NCBI GenBank assembly: GCA_011523635.1
Contig: WTGI01000005.1
Span: 1 to 53,004, forward strand
DNA: 53,004 bases
Direction: 5' to 3'
From: Acidimicrobiia bacterium
GTDB taxonomy: Bacteria > Actinomycetota > Acidimicrobiia > Spongiisociales > Spongiisociaceae
Both the position numbers and the translations under genes were made by a program. The notes beneath the pieces are model-generated. The model had not been told where the DNA came from. It saw nothing but the letters and a program-made list of their open reading frames with translations, and ran no database searches. Numbering within the stretch: the first letter of the stretch is position 1; each line of letters starts with the position of its first letter. Shown one piece after another: positions 45,401 through 53,004 of this stretch.

Positions 45401-46661
45401 AGTGCCAAAGTAACATCGGATGCAAAGGGGTTAGAAGAGCCACAAGTGTTGAACCGTTATCGAGGAACACTGTATCGAGAAGCAGAAGCAATTCTACGAA
45501 ATAGCGAGCATCGTCGCCGAACTCGGTATGCAACTCGCGATACGCAGCGCTTGTGACAGTGATCAGCTCCCGGTAAGCACTGACAACGTTCGTGACGAGG
45601 TTCCGGGTCGTCGGTGCTGTTGCGACCAACAGCGGAGCCGCGTGCAATTCTCCGAGGTACGGAAGTAGGGCAGTGCGGGCATTATCGTAATTGTTGAAAG
45701 CCTTGAGGATCGGCCTACCGGGTACAGCTTCGGCGAAAGCCTCCAGAAACCTATCAATTGTAAGACGCTCGAATCGGCGAAGGACTTTAGCGGAGTGTTG
45801 GAATCCTTGGACCATGGTGTCGATGTCTTCGCCATGTGACGACACCAAGCCTCCGTAGCTATCGTCACCGATCAGTCGGTTGACCATGTTTATGACAGCA
45901 GTTGAGACTTGGTGATCTACTTGAAGTCCGTCAGGTAAGGTGACGGAGACAGGCACGGGTCTAATCGTTGATTCGTTGATATTCTCTAGTTGGGCCCTCA
46001 CCTGTGTCATGGCTTCGTCTGGGCACATGTCGGCAACGGCATTGTCGGTGTCTTCGTCGTTCAATAGACTCTCAACGGCGAGGCCTGTCAACGTACGAGG
46101 GACCTGACGCCGATTATCAGGGTCAGGATCCGGCTTGGGCTTCGGGGGCTTCGGGCGCTGGCGTCTGATGTTCAGCAGTTGCCGCGCGTCCGATGCGGTA
46201 AGGCTTAGCGGGCCGCCACGCCGGTAGTCTTGGAGACGGCGAAGTAGGTGCCTTAGATGTGTACGTTGTTCTGCGTCGCTCTCTTCGCTCAATACCTTGC
46301 CGACCCTTTGACGGTCTTCTTCGCTAAAGTTCGCGAGACGTAAGGCGATGGCCCGGTTGTCCCTGAGCCTCTTGCGGAGCTGTACTTTGGTGGGCTTGTT
46401 GAAGAACGCCGGATCGGGTAGAAGACCGAGGCGGTTTATCTCCAGCGCCGCTCTATCGCGCAGAGCACGCCCATCCAAGTCGCTCAAAGCGAGGTAATAG
46501 TCGATAAGATCAAGAAAGGAGATTTGTTCATCACTGCCGATAATCTGCCACCAACGAGGTAGGACTTCGTTCGGTTCACTGAACTTGGTACATGCGTGCT
46601 CAATAAGAAGACCCCGGAGCCTCGAGGGACCGACCGGAAAGAAGTCTTCCAACGAAGTCAA
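42423..46661 (-). CDS. Giant HerA/DptH-like ATPase with PD-(D/E)xK-like motif (defence operon; main part)
   Basis: From a possible TTG at 46661 this is 1412 residues. It begins in a conserved-looking block (SLEDFFPVGPSRLRGLLIEH) that seems to continue the upstream ORF in another frame. A Pro/Lys linker (PKPPKPKPDPDPD) lies near residue 175. At ~833-852 RADLLVID...TVVEVKTR fits the D-x(n)-ExK core of a restriction-type nuclease. The C-terminal HerA/FtsK-like motor has Walker A GETGSGKT (1084-1091), LVLDFKDDYS, Walker B LLVLDEAW (1295-1302) and sensor VIVATQFPRDLP. Domain order and size recall DptH, the ATPase of phosphorothioation-dependent restriction. Base composition is clearly lower in GC than the flanks. 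A role in recognising and cutting invading DNA is inferred. Confidence 0.75.
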   Translation of the reverse strand: MTSLEDFFPVGPSRLRGLLIEHACTKFSEPNEVLPRWWQIIGSDEQISFLDLIDYYLALSDLDGRALRDRAALEINRLGLLPDPAFFNKPTKVQLRKRLRDNRAIALRLANFSEEDRQRVGKVLSEESDAEQRTHLRHLLRRLQDYRRGGPLSLTASDARQLLNIRRQRPKPPKPKPDPDPDNRRQVPRTLTGLAVESLLNDEDTDNAVADMCPDEAMTQVRAQLENINESTIRPVPVSVTLPDGLQVDHQVSTAVINMVNRLIGDDSYGGLVSSHGEDIDTMVQGFQHSAKVLRRFERLTIDRFLEAFAEAVPGRPILKAFNNYDNARTALLPYLGELHAAPLLVATAPTTRNLVTNVVSAYRELITVTSAAYRELHTEFGDDARYFVELLLLLDTVFLDNGSTLVALLTPLHPMLLWHYSEYVRVLTTQKDLLTARDRTLVRSELDQSGVPYFFSSIGIPRAISNRGINSIPFSGRLGDLPHFSVQATARDPKDGTRVIRKLIEAFVDLHPAASEGFRLVLLDPVDAGIFLSMCCDLADTGRLRGAHVTVLRRSNALRTELNLSSDEERRIQHRFGDHTQRRFTFETKRIPSNVVGPLDDSRAHICVAFDLTERETASAGAPVQEIQPLVNRRRIIYRISTNSLDMEPGLGGILAEYNSLATLAIGTDVNSYATMHQGAALKESFRAAVQLVPWYVIADSHIDRDLQLMALRILTEREGTRDMAAFSRSPAAFRRGLRDVVRQFNTYVTDDKLDVLLEELSDLLDAGILSLRPNRSGEVTQSHVRGLLGLLVAVQALRDLTPDGYDRVLLSLDSTQARRWLHLGDDPRRADLLVIDAADDRFIVTVVEVKTRTDTAREYQISGNNVTGRAVDQLLSTYRLIRQILDLSDADLLVTPSRREILRGHLYRELCKARYNSITKQRWAKRSGRLFDGEPEVDLRCALVEMHLGYSRGSLSPLRTVYAIDDNRCVPVDIIDLNEDGVESVKSALTPDQGPDGTVHRQQANNDDNVFAPTARESYPLSSKEHKPDLGSARNDSTTGGTSRPRVMIGHRMPGSGAARQVWFDPHNPEQSLNNPHISISGETGSGKTQATKALVHELLPQGLPALVLDFKDDYSKRDYAGPEGLVVHDANIDSLPFNPMVPPIDRESGLVNPISHVHQLTNMIQRIYRLGDQQAFTLREAMKETYTIAGIDGRSFLPTEGQHYLPFDAVRDVLVRENATPLLGRLSPIFDLGLFSSGADATNLDEFLRTPTVIRISQLPGDRVKDAVAEFFLMAVYNYLIRREHRHRLERLLVLDEAWRLVKSPFLEPLMREGRAFGLGVIVATQFPRDLPDQIAGSTGTRLIFNQTKAEQVREIQRTLIGKTSGAEADHLGSIVRGLASMDCIIQSLHHRPWVKLRVIPHYVRAAKQ

Positions 46662-46986
46662 CTTGGCGGGTGTCCGACTTCGTGATGACGACGATGAGGG
46701 CGTCAAGGTTTCTCGTGTTTCGCCAGATCTCAGCTTGCTCGATGCTGGTGGTGAAGATGTCTTCTGTAACACCCGGGGCTCTTGCCCTATCCGCAGCCGT
46801 GGCGTCGAGGTAGGCGATACACAGATCAATACCCTCAGCCAGAAGTGTGCTCAACGACGGGATAACGGCGTCGGGGTCTAGGTGGGGTACGTCGCGTACG
46901 AGGACACCAGGTTCGCCCTGTGCCTTGCGCAGGGCCTCGGCTAGGAGCTGGGCCACTAACTGACTGGCGTCAGACGGTTGTGTCAT
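46600..46986 (-). CDS. N-terminal part of the DptH-like protein, frame-shifted (or separate small protein)
   Basis: This 128-codon ORF begins MTQPSDASQLVAQLLAEALR and contains GIDLCIAYLDATA and IWRNTRNLDALIVVITKSDTR. Near codon 108 (around 46661) the protein-like sequence stops, and the neighbouring frame continues it as KLTSLEDFFPVGPS. The remaining ~20 codons of this frame look random. Strand-helix-strand logic and the RN...LIVVITKSD...SLEDFF pattern point to one polypeptide with the giant ATPase. Its ATG overlaps the stop of the previous gene (ATGA). Either a sequencing or assembly indel, a true mutation, or recoding is present. Confidence 0.6.
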   Translation of the reverse strand: MTQPSDASQLVAQLLAEALRKAQGEPGVLVRDVPHLDPDAVIPSLSTLLAEGIDLCIAYLDATAADRARAPGVTEDIFTTSIEQAEIWRNTRNLDALIVVITKSDTRQVDFVGRLLSGRSLEAPGSSY

Positions 46987-48500
46987 ACGGTGGTCCAGTC
47001 TGTTGTCACGATGGTACGGCCATCTGCATATGACTTCGCAAATCCGATGTCGATGATCAGCTCTCGGAAGGCGTGGAGATTAGCCCGTAAATCCGTCTCA
47101 TTCACTGAAATCGACCTGCGCAAGAACGGTCCAGGCTGAAGGTCATTATGACGGATGATATCAAAGTCGATAGGCCGGCCCAGAACGATTCCGAAGGAAT
47201 CTCGGAGGCGGTCAAGGAACCTGTCGAAGTCCACCGTCTCGTCGGGTGTCACTGTCGATACCACCAATAGCTCCGCAAATTCGGCATTGGCCCCGTAGCG
47301 TTTATGCTCCCTACCACCGCGACCGCGATTGTCGTAGGGTAATAGGTAGCCAGCGCGGCGGCCCAGCGCGAGTAGCGTATTCCAAGGTAGTCCCCTCACT
47401 TCTTTGGGCCCAACTCGGGAGTATCCGACCTTCCAGAAGGCCTCAACTAGCGCGTCCACCGGGTCGTCCTCGACAAGGTGTGCTCTGTACTCTGCCTTGA
47501 CAGCGTCCCATTGACCGTCTGAAGGTAGAGTGCCGACGTATGAATCGGGGTCCTCACCGCAGACACTGGTCACATACGCTCGTATCCGGCTGACCACAAG
47601 TTGCTCAATGGCGCGGAACCCTGCCTGTAGGGTTGCTGCTGACGCATCGCGAAGCGATCGCCGCCTACCATCGAACAAGTCGAGCAAGATTGGCGGTTGG
47701 GGCCCGGCCGGTATTACGTCATTGCATCGACGGATCATATGGACGTGTGTGGCGAAGACTCCAAAGAGCACGAGGCGTCGCAGGGTAGTCAGCTTCGAAC
47801 TTTGGGTTTCCTCGTACCTGGCGAGCTGATCGACTCGATCGCGCAATACCCTCAGTGTAGGGGAACAGAAATTACCCTTGTCGTCAGTCCTAAGGAGCGC
47901 CGTGCCCCGCTCGAAGCGCACGGTAGCCCCCGCTCCGAGCGCCGCCGACTGTTCACTACAATACTCCAATAGCGGCAACGCAATCATTGTCCACGGGTCG
48001 GTCTCACTCTCCAGAAGGCGCCGCAGTAGGTTTGCCGCCGTGCCAGCGTTCCTCGGGATGCCAGCTGTCAAAAGCCTGGCGAGGAAGTCGCCGCAGCCGT
48101 TATCGGAAATATCACCGGTGACCATCTTGGCGTGTGACAGTGTGAATGATGCCTGCGAGGGAAATACTGCATCGTCCGCACCGAGGGTGTCCTTGGCGAG
48201 CGACCGGAAACGGGTCATCACTTCGTCGGTCGGTTGGTTGCCGAACTGATCTGTGAAGCAATCCCCATAGTCGGCTAGGATCTCCTCGTTCGGATTGCGT
48301 TCCTCGCTGAAACTACGCCTCTGGTCCTTGACGTACTGTCTCAGAACCCGCGCTAGGGGTCTAAAGTCGCTTTGGGTTTCTAGTAAGCGACGAGCCGTCC
48401 CGTTGGCTACATGGACCGGCTTCATAGAGCTGTTTGTTGGGATAAAGCCGAAGTCCTCATCGTAGATGCGGCGTAGTAACGTCTTTGGCGTCTCGGTCAC
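46983..48500 (-). CDS. Unrecognised 505-residue defence-operon protein (DptG-like position)
   Basis: A soluble, mainly helical protein of 505 residues with no P-loop or nuclease motif that I can identify. It starts MTETPKTLLRRIYDEDFGFI and ends in an alpha-beta part (FAELLVVSTVTPDETVDFDRF...FGIVLGRPIDF). The GTG start overlaps the previous stop (GTGA) and its own stop overlaps the next start (ATGA), so all operon proteins should be made in fixed proportion. By position between the P-loop ATPase and the HerA-like gene it corresponds to DptG in dptFGH operons. I see no direct sequence match to DptG, so that remains an inference. Confidence 0.75.
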   Translation of the reverse strand: MTETPKTLLRRIYDEDFGFIPTNSSMKPVHVANGTARRLLETQSDFRPLARVLRQYVKDQRRSFSEERNPNEEILADYGDCFTDQFGNQPTDEVMTRFRSLAKDTLGADDAVFPSQASFTLSHAKMVTGDISDNGCGDFLARLLTAGIPRNAGTAANLLRRLLESETDPWTMIALPLLEYCSEQSAALGAGATVRFERGTALLRTDDKGNFCSPTLRVLRDRVDQLARYEETQSSKLTTLRRLVLFGVFATHVHMIRRCNDVIPAGPQPPILLDLFDGRRRSLRDASAATLQAGFRAIEQLVVSRIRAYVTSVCGEDPDSYVGTLPSDGQWDAVKAEYRAHLVEDDPVDALVEAFWKVGYSRVGPKEVRGLPWNTLLALGRRAGYLLPYDNRGRGGREHKRYGANAEFAELLVVSTVTPDETVDFDRFLDRLRDSFGIVLGRPIDFDIIRHNDLQPGPFLRRSISVNETDLRANLHAFRELIIDIGFAKSYADGRTIVTTDWTTV

Positions 48501-51500
48501 AGTCTGTACTTCCTCTGTTCGAATCGAACTTGAACTGTCGCCTGTCGGTTGGTTTCAACATTTCGAATGTCCAAATCTGCGATCGCTAGCGGATTGCTCA
48601 AGTTGCGGTGTAACTCGTCTGCGAAGCGAGTGACCTTACGAGCCACACTGCGGGACCAAGTCGAGTGTCCGAGTCCGGCAGCTGCATCGCGAAGCGTCAG
48701 ATACACCTCGCGATCGACGAGCAGCCTACTTGGAGGGGTTCCGGGTGCATTAGTAACGGTTAGCGCGAACTGACTCATGCGACGCATGTCCGGTGGTAGC
48801 CATAGGGTAACCCACTCCGCAAGTTGCGGAGTCTCGGCCTCGATCGCCTCGGAAGATTGTTTGTATAGGGAGACGAAGGCCGTCGGTGCCCTGACATCGT
48901 ACCGGTGACTTTGCCAAAGCGTGATCTCGCGTTCGCCGTCCTCGGAGGGGCAGTCGGGCTCGAAGAAACGGTTGATAGCAAGTACCATTTCCCGTACAAG
49001 CTGCGGATCGCCCTCTAGGCCGCCAGCCAGAACGCGGTCGAACGCGCTCTCGTCGGAGGGTAGAGATCCCAGTAGTTCGTCACCGCGGGCGTGCTCAAAG
49101 TAGAAGCGGCGCTTCGCGATGCGAAAGCAATAGTCCCGGTCCTCGGCAGCACATGAGGCAGGCGCGATCGGAACATCATTCTCGTCAAGCCATTCGCTTG
49201 GGTCAGTCGTACCACGCCAGAGTTCCTCATCGATTTCCGGATGTGTGACGACCGCTGGATCTAAAGACCGGCGAACAAGATCAAAGAGTGGGCCAATCCC
49301 GCCCTCAAATACCAGGTTCGCAAAGCAGAAGCGACCATCACCCTGACTAGTAGCACGAACCGTCGCGTTTGTACCCCCGGTAATGAGATATGCGAGAAAT
49401 CCCATCAGTTGCCGCATTGTCGTATGCTCGCCTCGTCGGGCGGCTTGTTCGAGAAGGCTGGCAAGTCTATCTTTAGCCCTATGCGTCCGAAGGCGGGTGA
49501 CATTGACTTTCGCTGGATCAGTGTCGGTCAGTTGTGATGTAAATCGATCATCAATGAGCCGCTCGACCGCCTCAAAGATGACGCGCCTAGTAAGGATGTC
49601 CCGGAGGTTAAGATCGATCACACGCACTGGGTCTCTCGGTGGGTCCGGCGGATCACCAAAGTAGACTGCCGACCTCACCTGCCGTACGGATTCCGTGACG
49701 GGCTCGAAGCCTTCTCTGGTGGCGAGGCGCTCGAGTTCCAAGAGTGGCCATTCGTTAATGGCTAGTACAAAGGCACGACCTCCAATGTGACAGGAACGCC
49801 ACTTTTGGAGAATCTCGGTATCACTGCACGCGTTCGCGTCGGTGATGACAACAGCGTTGTAGGTCGACTCGAGCACTTGCCGAAGCCGTTCGATGACAAA
49901 GGTCTTACCATCCCCCGGATTGCCTGTCATGATCAATTGCAGCCCGTCACTGGCACACGTGAGTAGGTACTCGTCTAAGTCGAGATCGACATGGAGCCAG
50001 TCAAGTTCCTCAAGGGTGAGTCGATCTGCATAGCTGTTGGCGTTGCGATACAAGCGTTCAACAAATGTAATCGGGTCGTCCCCGCCATCCACTCGGAGGT
50101 TGGTCGTAGAAAGAGCTTCTTGGGGCCGACGCACCACATACACCGATGTACCAAGTTTAGACGCTACCTTGCTTAGGAGGTGATCGTCGCGCCTGCTCTC
50201 ACGTATCTTTTCCACCGTACCGGAACGTTTAAGCCGCGGTTTAGCCCAGCGCTCATACCAATACGATGCAATCTGAGCAGAGATCTCCGCGCCACCATCT
50301 TGCGGCAGTATGTAGTCTGGGCACCGGCTCAATCCGAGTAGAATATCGAAGGCGTTGGTTGCCAGAGGCACCACGTAGAGCAGGCGCGGTGAGTGGTGTC
50401 GAAGGTAATCGTTGGATCGTAAGCCGAGACCGTCGAGACCCATACGCAAGGAACGTAGCTTCGGGCTTGTGCCTTCGCCAAACAGATTATTTACCACCCG
50501 TTGGCCGTCGTTCGCGAGGTGAGCAACGGCTAGAAGACTCTCGGTGGTATCCGAAGCAAACTGCACGGTTCCGAAACTGTCAGTTGTGCCGACTCGTGTG
50601 TAGCGTATTTCGCCGACACCGCCAGCTATAGGGCCGGGTATACGGATGCGATTGTATTGTGCACTACCCAACGCATAAAGGCTTGAGGTGGTGAGAACGG
50701 AGAGAGCAGGTGTCCGGCGGACAGGATAACCAGCCATACCGGAGGCGATCAGACTCACCTTTCCATCATATCTGTCCCTTAGGTCACACACAACCTGAGG
50801 ACTAGCCACCAACATTGCGACGAGCTTCCCTCCAAGAATCTGATTATATGGTGGGACAGCTCCGCACGTGATGATCTCCATAATGTTCTCGGCGACGGCC
50901 TGCTGCTTGATTCGCCGAAGCGCGACTTTAACAGCCCGCTGGCCGACCTCGGTGCGTAGGAGCTCTAGAAGGTTGTCTGAGCCATCCGAGATGCCGCTCT
51001 CCTCAAAGACCGTGAGGGCACGAATAGTGTCGGCCAGGTTGGCCGCACGCTTTCGTCGGTAGAGTTGAGTCTCCGCGACGGCCATCCAATCGACATCGTC
51101 TGCTTGCCCGCGCGCGACAAGATTGTGCATCTCGCGGATGAAGAGGTACTCCTCAGTCCGGAACTCACCCGCGCGGCCTAAGTCAACACGACGGATAGAG
51201 TCTGCTGACCTTTCAATTTCGAGTAGATGGGTAACAGCATCCCCGGCCGGTAGACAGTCTATACCAAGGTCCTTCTTGTAGACGCGCTCATACTCCGCAC
51301 GCATAAATTCGACAAGATGGTTAGCTATCTTGTAACGTTCAACAGCACTTGCTGACTCCAGCCGATCGGAAAGGGCAGAGGTAGACCATCCAAGAGCCTC
51401 GTCACGCTGGGATAGACCAAGAACCGGATTGCCCAGACCGACGATCCCGATGATGGGGCGGTTTGGTCCGGCTTCGTCACGAATAAGATAGTGGATGTTT

Positions 51501-52243
51501 CTACCTGGTGTTTGCTGGTACGGGATGGACCACTGGAGACGAGCGTAACGCCATATGTCCTGAAGTCTCAGCCCAGTACATGCGTCATGAGCGTTGCTTG
51601 TTATGAGTTCAAGAACTGGTCGGATTGCAGTGCTGGCAGCGTTAGTGCCATCGATACGTCCGAGCCGATCGGCCAGGTCTGGCCCATCAGCGAACAGCGT
51701 TGCGACGCCATGCTTCTCCATTCTGGCAACAAACGCGGAAACCGAATCAGAGAGGAGTTGGTCGGCCTTGGCAAACTTGAAAGAGTTCCTAAGTTTCAAC
51801 TTCGCGGCAGAGGTATCGTCGCCGACTGTTGCCAGAGTTGGAGGCAGGAAATAGATACCACCGTCGTCCACATCAACAAACCATCCCTGGAGAACAAGAT
51901 CGCGTAGCAACCTAATCGCAGCCTGATAGTAGACAGTCGGCTGGAGAGCGTCCACGCTGACACCCAGAGTAACAAGCTGGGTCCGAAGTTCCTCAGCAGC
52001 ATCAATTGATGCCTGAATAGCTTCCACGCGGCCAGCAAAGTCATGAGTCCGGAGGTCATGGACCAAGGACACCAAAGACTGATAGTAGCCGAGACTAAGA
52101 CGAGGCCGGAACCTCCGAGGCTCGACCGAGCCCGCCCGTATGCCCGACGGTGACTTGAGTGCTGACAAAGGCGGCATCAAATGGCTACCAGCCGTTGCCG
52201 CTTGCCACCCAAGGGATCCAAGTCCATCGGGTTGAAGATCCAA
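48497..52243 (-). CDS. DruA (DUF4338)-P-loop ATPase fusion protein
   Basis: About 1248 residues. Residues ~50-680 match the Druantia DruA/DUF4338 family: SIPYQQTPGRNIHYLIRD (239-256), CGAVPPYNQILGGKLVAML (460-478), SLYALGSAQYNRIRIPG (521-537) and FGEGTSPKLRSLRMGLDGLG (588-607). The remainder is a P-loop ATPase: GNPGDGKT (774-781), a Walker B-like AFVLAINEWP (824-833) and a long helical C-terminus. The GxxGDGKT form and length recall DptF. DruA and a DptF-like ATPase in one chain is an arrangement I do not know from described systems. The TTG at 52243 or ATG at 52177 may be the start; neither has a strong ribosome site. This is the first gene of the operon. Confidence 0.8.
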   Translation of the reverse strand: MDLQPDGLGSLGWQAATAGSHLMPPLSALKSPSGIRAGSVEPRRFRPRLSLGYYQSLVSLVHDLRTHDFAGRVEAIQASIDAAEELRTQLVTLGVSVDALQPTVYYQAAIRLLRDLVLQGWFVDVDDGGIYFLPPTLATVGDDTSAAKLKLRNSFKFAKADQLLSDSVSAFVARMEKHGVATLFADGPDLADRLGRIDGTNAASTAIRPVLELITSNAHDACTGLRLQDIWRYARLQWSIPYQQTPGRNIHYLIRDEAGPNRPIIGIVGLGNPVLGLSQRDEALGWSTSALSDRLESASAVERYKIANHLVEFMRAEYERVYKKDLGIDCLPAGDAVTHLLEIERSADSIRRVDLGRAGEFRTEEYLFIREMHNLVARGQADDVDWMAVAETQLYRRKRAANLADTIRALTVFEESGISDGSDNLLELLRTEVGQRAVKVALRRIKQQAVAENIMEIITCGAVPPYNQILGGKLVAMLVASPQVVCDLRDRYDGKVSLIASGMAGYPVRRTPALSVLTTSSLYALGSAQYNRIRIPGPIAGGVGEIRYTRVGTTDSFGTVQFASDTTESLLAVAHLANDGQRVVNNLFGEGTSPKLRSLRMGLDGLGLRSNDYLRHHSPRLLYVVPLATNAFDILLGLSRCPDYILPQDGGAEISAQIASYWYERWAKPRLKRSGTVEKIRESRRDDHLLSKVASKLGTSVYVVRRPQEALSTTNLRVDGGDDPITFVERLYRNANSYADRLTLEELDWLHVDLDLDEYLLTCASDGLQLIMTGNPGDGKTFVIERLRQVLESTYNAVVITDANACSDTEILQKWRSCHIGGRAFVLAINEWPLLELERLATREGFEPVTESVRQVRSAVYFGDPPDPPRDPVRVIDLNLRDILTRRVIFEAVERLIDDRFTSQLTDTDPAKVNVTRLRTHRAKDRLASLLEQAARRGEHTTMRQLMGFLAYLITGGTNATVRATSQGDGRFCFANLVFEGGIGPLFDLVRRSLDPAVVTHPEIDEELWRGTTDPSEWLDENDVPIAPASCAAEDRDYCFRIAKRRFYFEHARGDELLGSLPSDESAFDRVLAGGLEGDPQLVREMVLAINRFFEPDCPSEDGEREITLWQSHRYDVRAPTAFVSLYKQSSEAIEAETPQLAEWVTLWLPPDMRRMSQFALTVTNAPGTPPSRLLVDREVYLTLRDAAAGLGHSTWSRSVARKVTRFADELHRNLSNPLAIADLDIRNVETNRQATVQVRFEQRKYRL

Positions 52244-53004
52244 ACACCCTTAGGCCCGTTGCCACAGTAGACATCACCAGAGTGGTACTGGATTGGCTCG
52301 GCCCTGGTACCAATTGGAGGTACCCATTCGTAGTCTGCCCACCTCTTCTTCCTCCGTACTTCTCCGCAACCCCTCGAAGCGACACTCTTTCGGCTCGCGA
52401 TTCAAGTCTAGGGTACTCACCTCGTGACGTGGTCCCCGTCGAGTGATCAGACGCGCCTTCGTGTCCACCGGTTGGTGAACGTGCGTAGACGCAATCTTCA
52501 GCCAATACCTGGCGACGATCTTGAAGCCAGGGACTCGCACGACCGACTTCGGTCATCACACACCAGTATGGATCAGCGATGTGACAGAGTCCCCGCCAGC
52601 TGCGTTCCGATGCCTCCACTTCGACAAGTGCGTCAAGGCTGGGCGATCCCAGTGGAGCTCGTGCTGGGCGTCCCGCAGGGGCTCCCATCGAGACCACCAG
52701 ACCGTCCCCTCTACACGACAGGCCCTGAGGCACAAAGGTATAGGTCTCAGCCCGAGCGCGTGATCTCGTCCTTGAGTTCGATACGCTGCGGATGAACCCT
52801 CTTCCCGACAACCCGACACTCTCAGTTTCCCTTAGCAGCCCCACCCACCCGCCGAAGCATGCCAGGACGCCATCTCCGAGCCGGTAACCACCGACACCCA
52901 CGGGAGCGAGAGACAGCATCCGGAGTGGCCTCGTAGTTAGCTGGCCATATCCGGCATGTCGGGCTCCGCAGGACTAGGTGCCTCTCGCGGCTACCAGTCC
53001 AGCT
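52244..53004. other. Gene-poor flank upstream of the defence operon
   Basis: Open frames on both strands here have no recognisable family, no good start sites, and composition like non-coding DNA. The operon promoter should lie in the first part, but no convincing -35/-10 pair was found. The DNA could contain worn mobile-element sequence. Confidence 0.4.

Noticed and set aside
42430-52240. BREX or DISARM identity for the defence operon
   Set aside because: No PglZ/BrxZ, BrxX methylase, DrmABC helicase or phospholipase-like gene is present; DUF4338 and the HerA-type motor fit Druantia/Dpt elements better.
52185-52919. 244-codon minus-strand frame upstream of the defence operon
   Set aside because: No recognisable domain, and it overlaps the start of the DruA-type gene in another frame.

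Overview
High-GC bacterial DNA. Short signal peptides with lipoboxes, GTG and TTG starts, dense 4-nt gene overlaps, PadR and YtrA regulators, and SpoIID/SLH and DUF1648 families suggest an uncultivated actinobacterium-like lineage, perhaps Acidimicrobiia (inference). Choline-sulfatase-type sulfatases, hydroxyproline and sarcosine-type catabolic genes, a polyketide synthase and a bacterial sterol methyltransferase would suit a marine, possibly sponge-associated, life style (inference). No rRNA, tRNA or CRISPR array was seen.

1-11.5 kb: the 3' part of a modular PKS gene (ER-KR-ACP-KS-AT, the AT lacking its nucleophile). It is followed closely by two tandem choline-sulfatase-like genes and an FAD amine oxidase, then a proline/hydroxyproline racemase divergent from an aldehyde dehydrogenase, and a small DCC-type thiol protein. 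11.5-17.2 kb: a SIMPL-domain secreted protein; a thioredoxin-like lipoprotein whose catalytic position is an in-frame TGA (a predicted selenoprotein with a bSECIS-like hairpin); an FAD oxidoreductase; a RelE-like toxin pair; a C-24 sterol methyltransferase homologue; and a cyclophilin. 17.2-21.4 kb: a compact four-gene operon, PadR regulator, BtrH-like protein, unrecognised 46-residue peptide, UvrA-like ATPase. 21.6-31.4 kb: SpoIID/SLH protein, methyltransferase, cytochrome c, VWA lipoprotein, NCS2 permease with a cytosolic tail, DUF1330, SMP-30 and a D-2-hydroxyacid dehydrogenase.

31.4-42.1 kb is an accessory region: DUF1778 antitoxin, DprA-like protein, HTH-DUF433 protein, AbiEii-type pair, YtrA regulator with a DUF1648 membrane protein, a second chimeric copy of that cassette, a DUF433/DUF5615 pair, and a second UvrA-like ATPase. 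It also holds IS256-family remnants and a decayed second copy of the hydroxyacid dehydrogenase. Shared segments between these parts indicate repeated duplication and deletion.

42.4-52.2 kb, on the minus strand and visibly lower in GC, is a translationally coupled operon that looks like a phage-defence system. Its first gene fuses a Druantia DruA-type domain (DUF4338) to a P-loop ATPase. An unrecognised 505-residue protein follows, then a giant protein with a PD-(D/E)xK-like motif and a HerA/DptH-type ATPase, whose 5' end lies in another frame. The order resembles dptF-dptG-dptH with DruA added at the front. No DNA-modification gene is visible. This operon and the selenoprotein are the two strongest novelty candidates.
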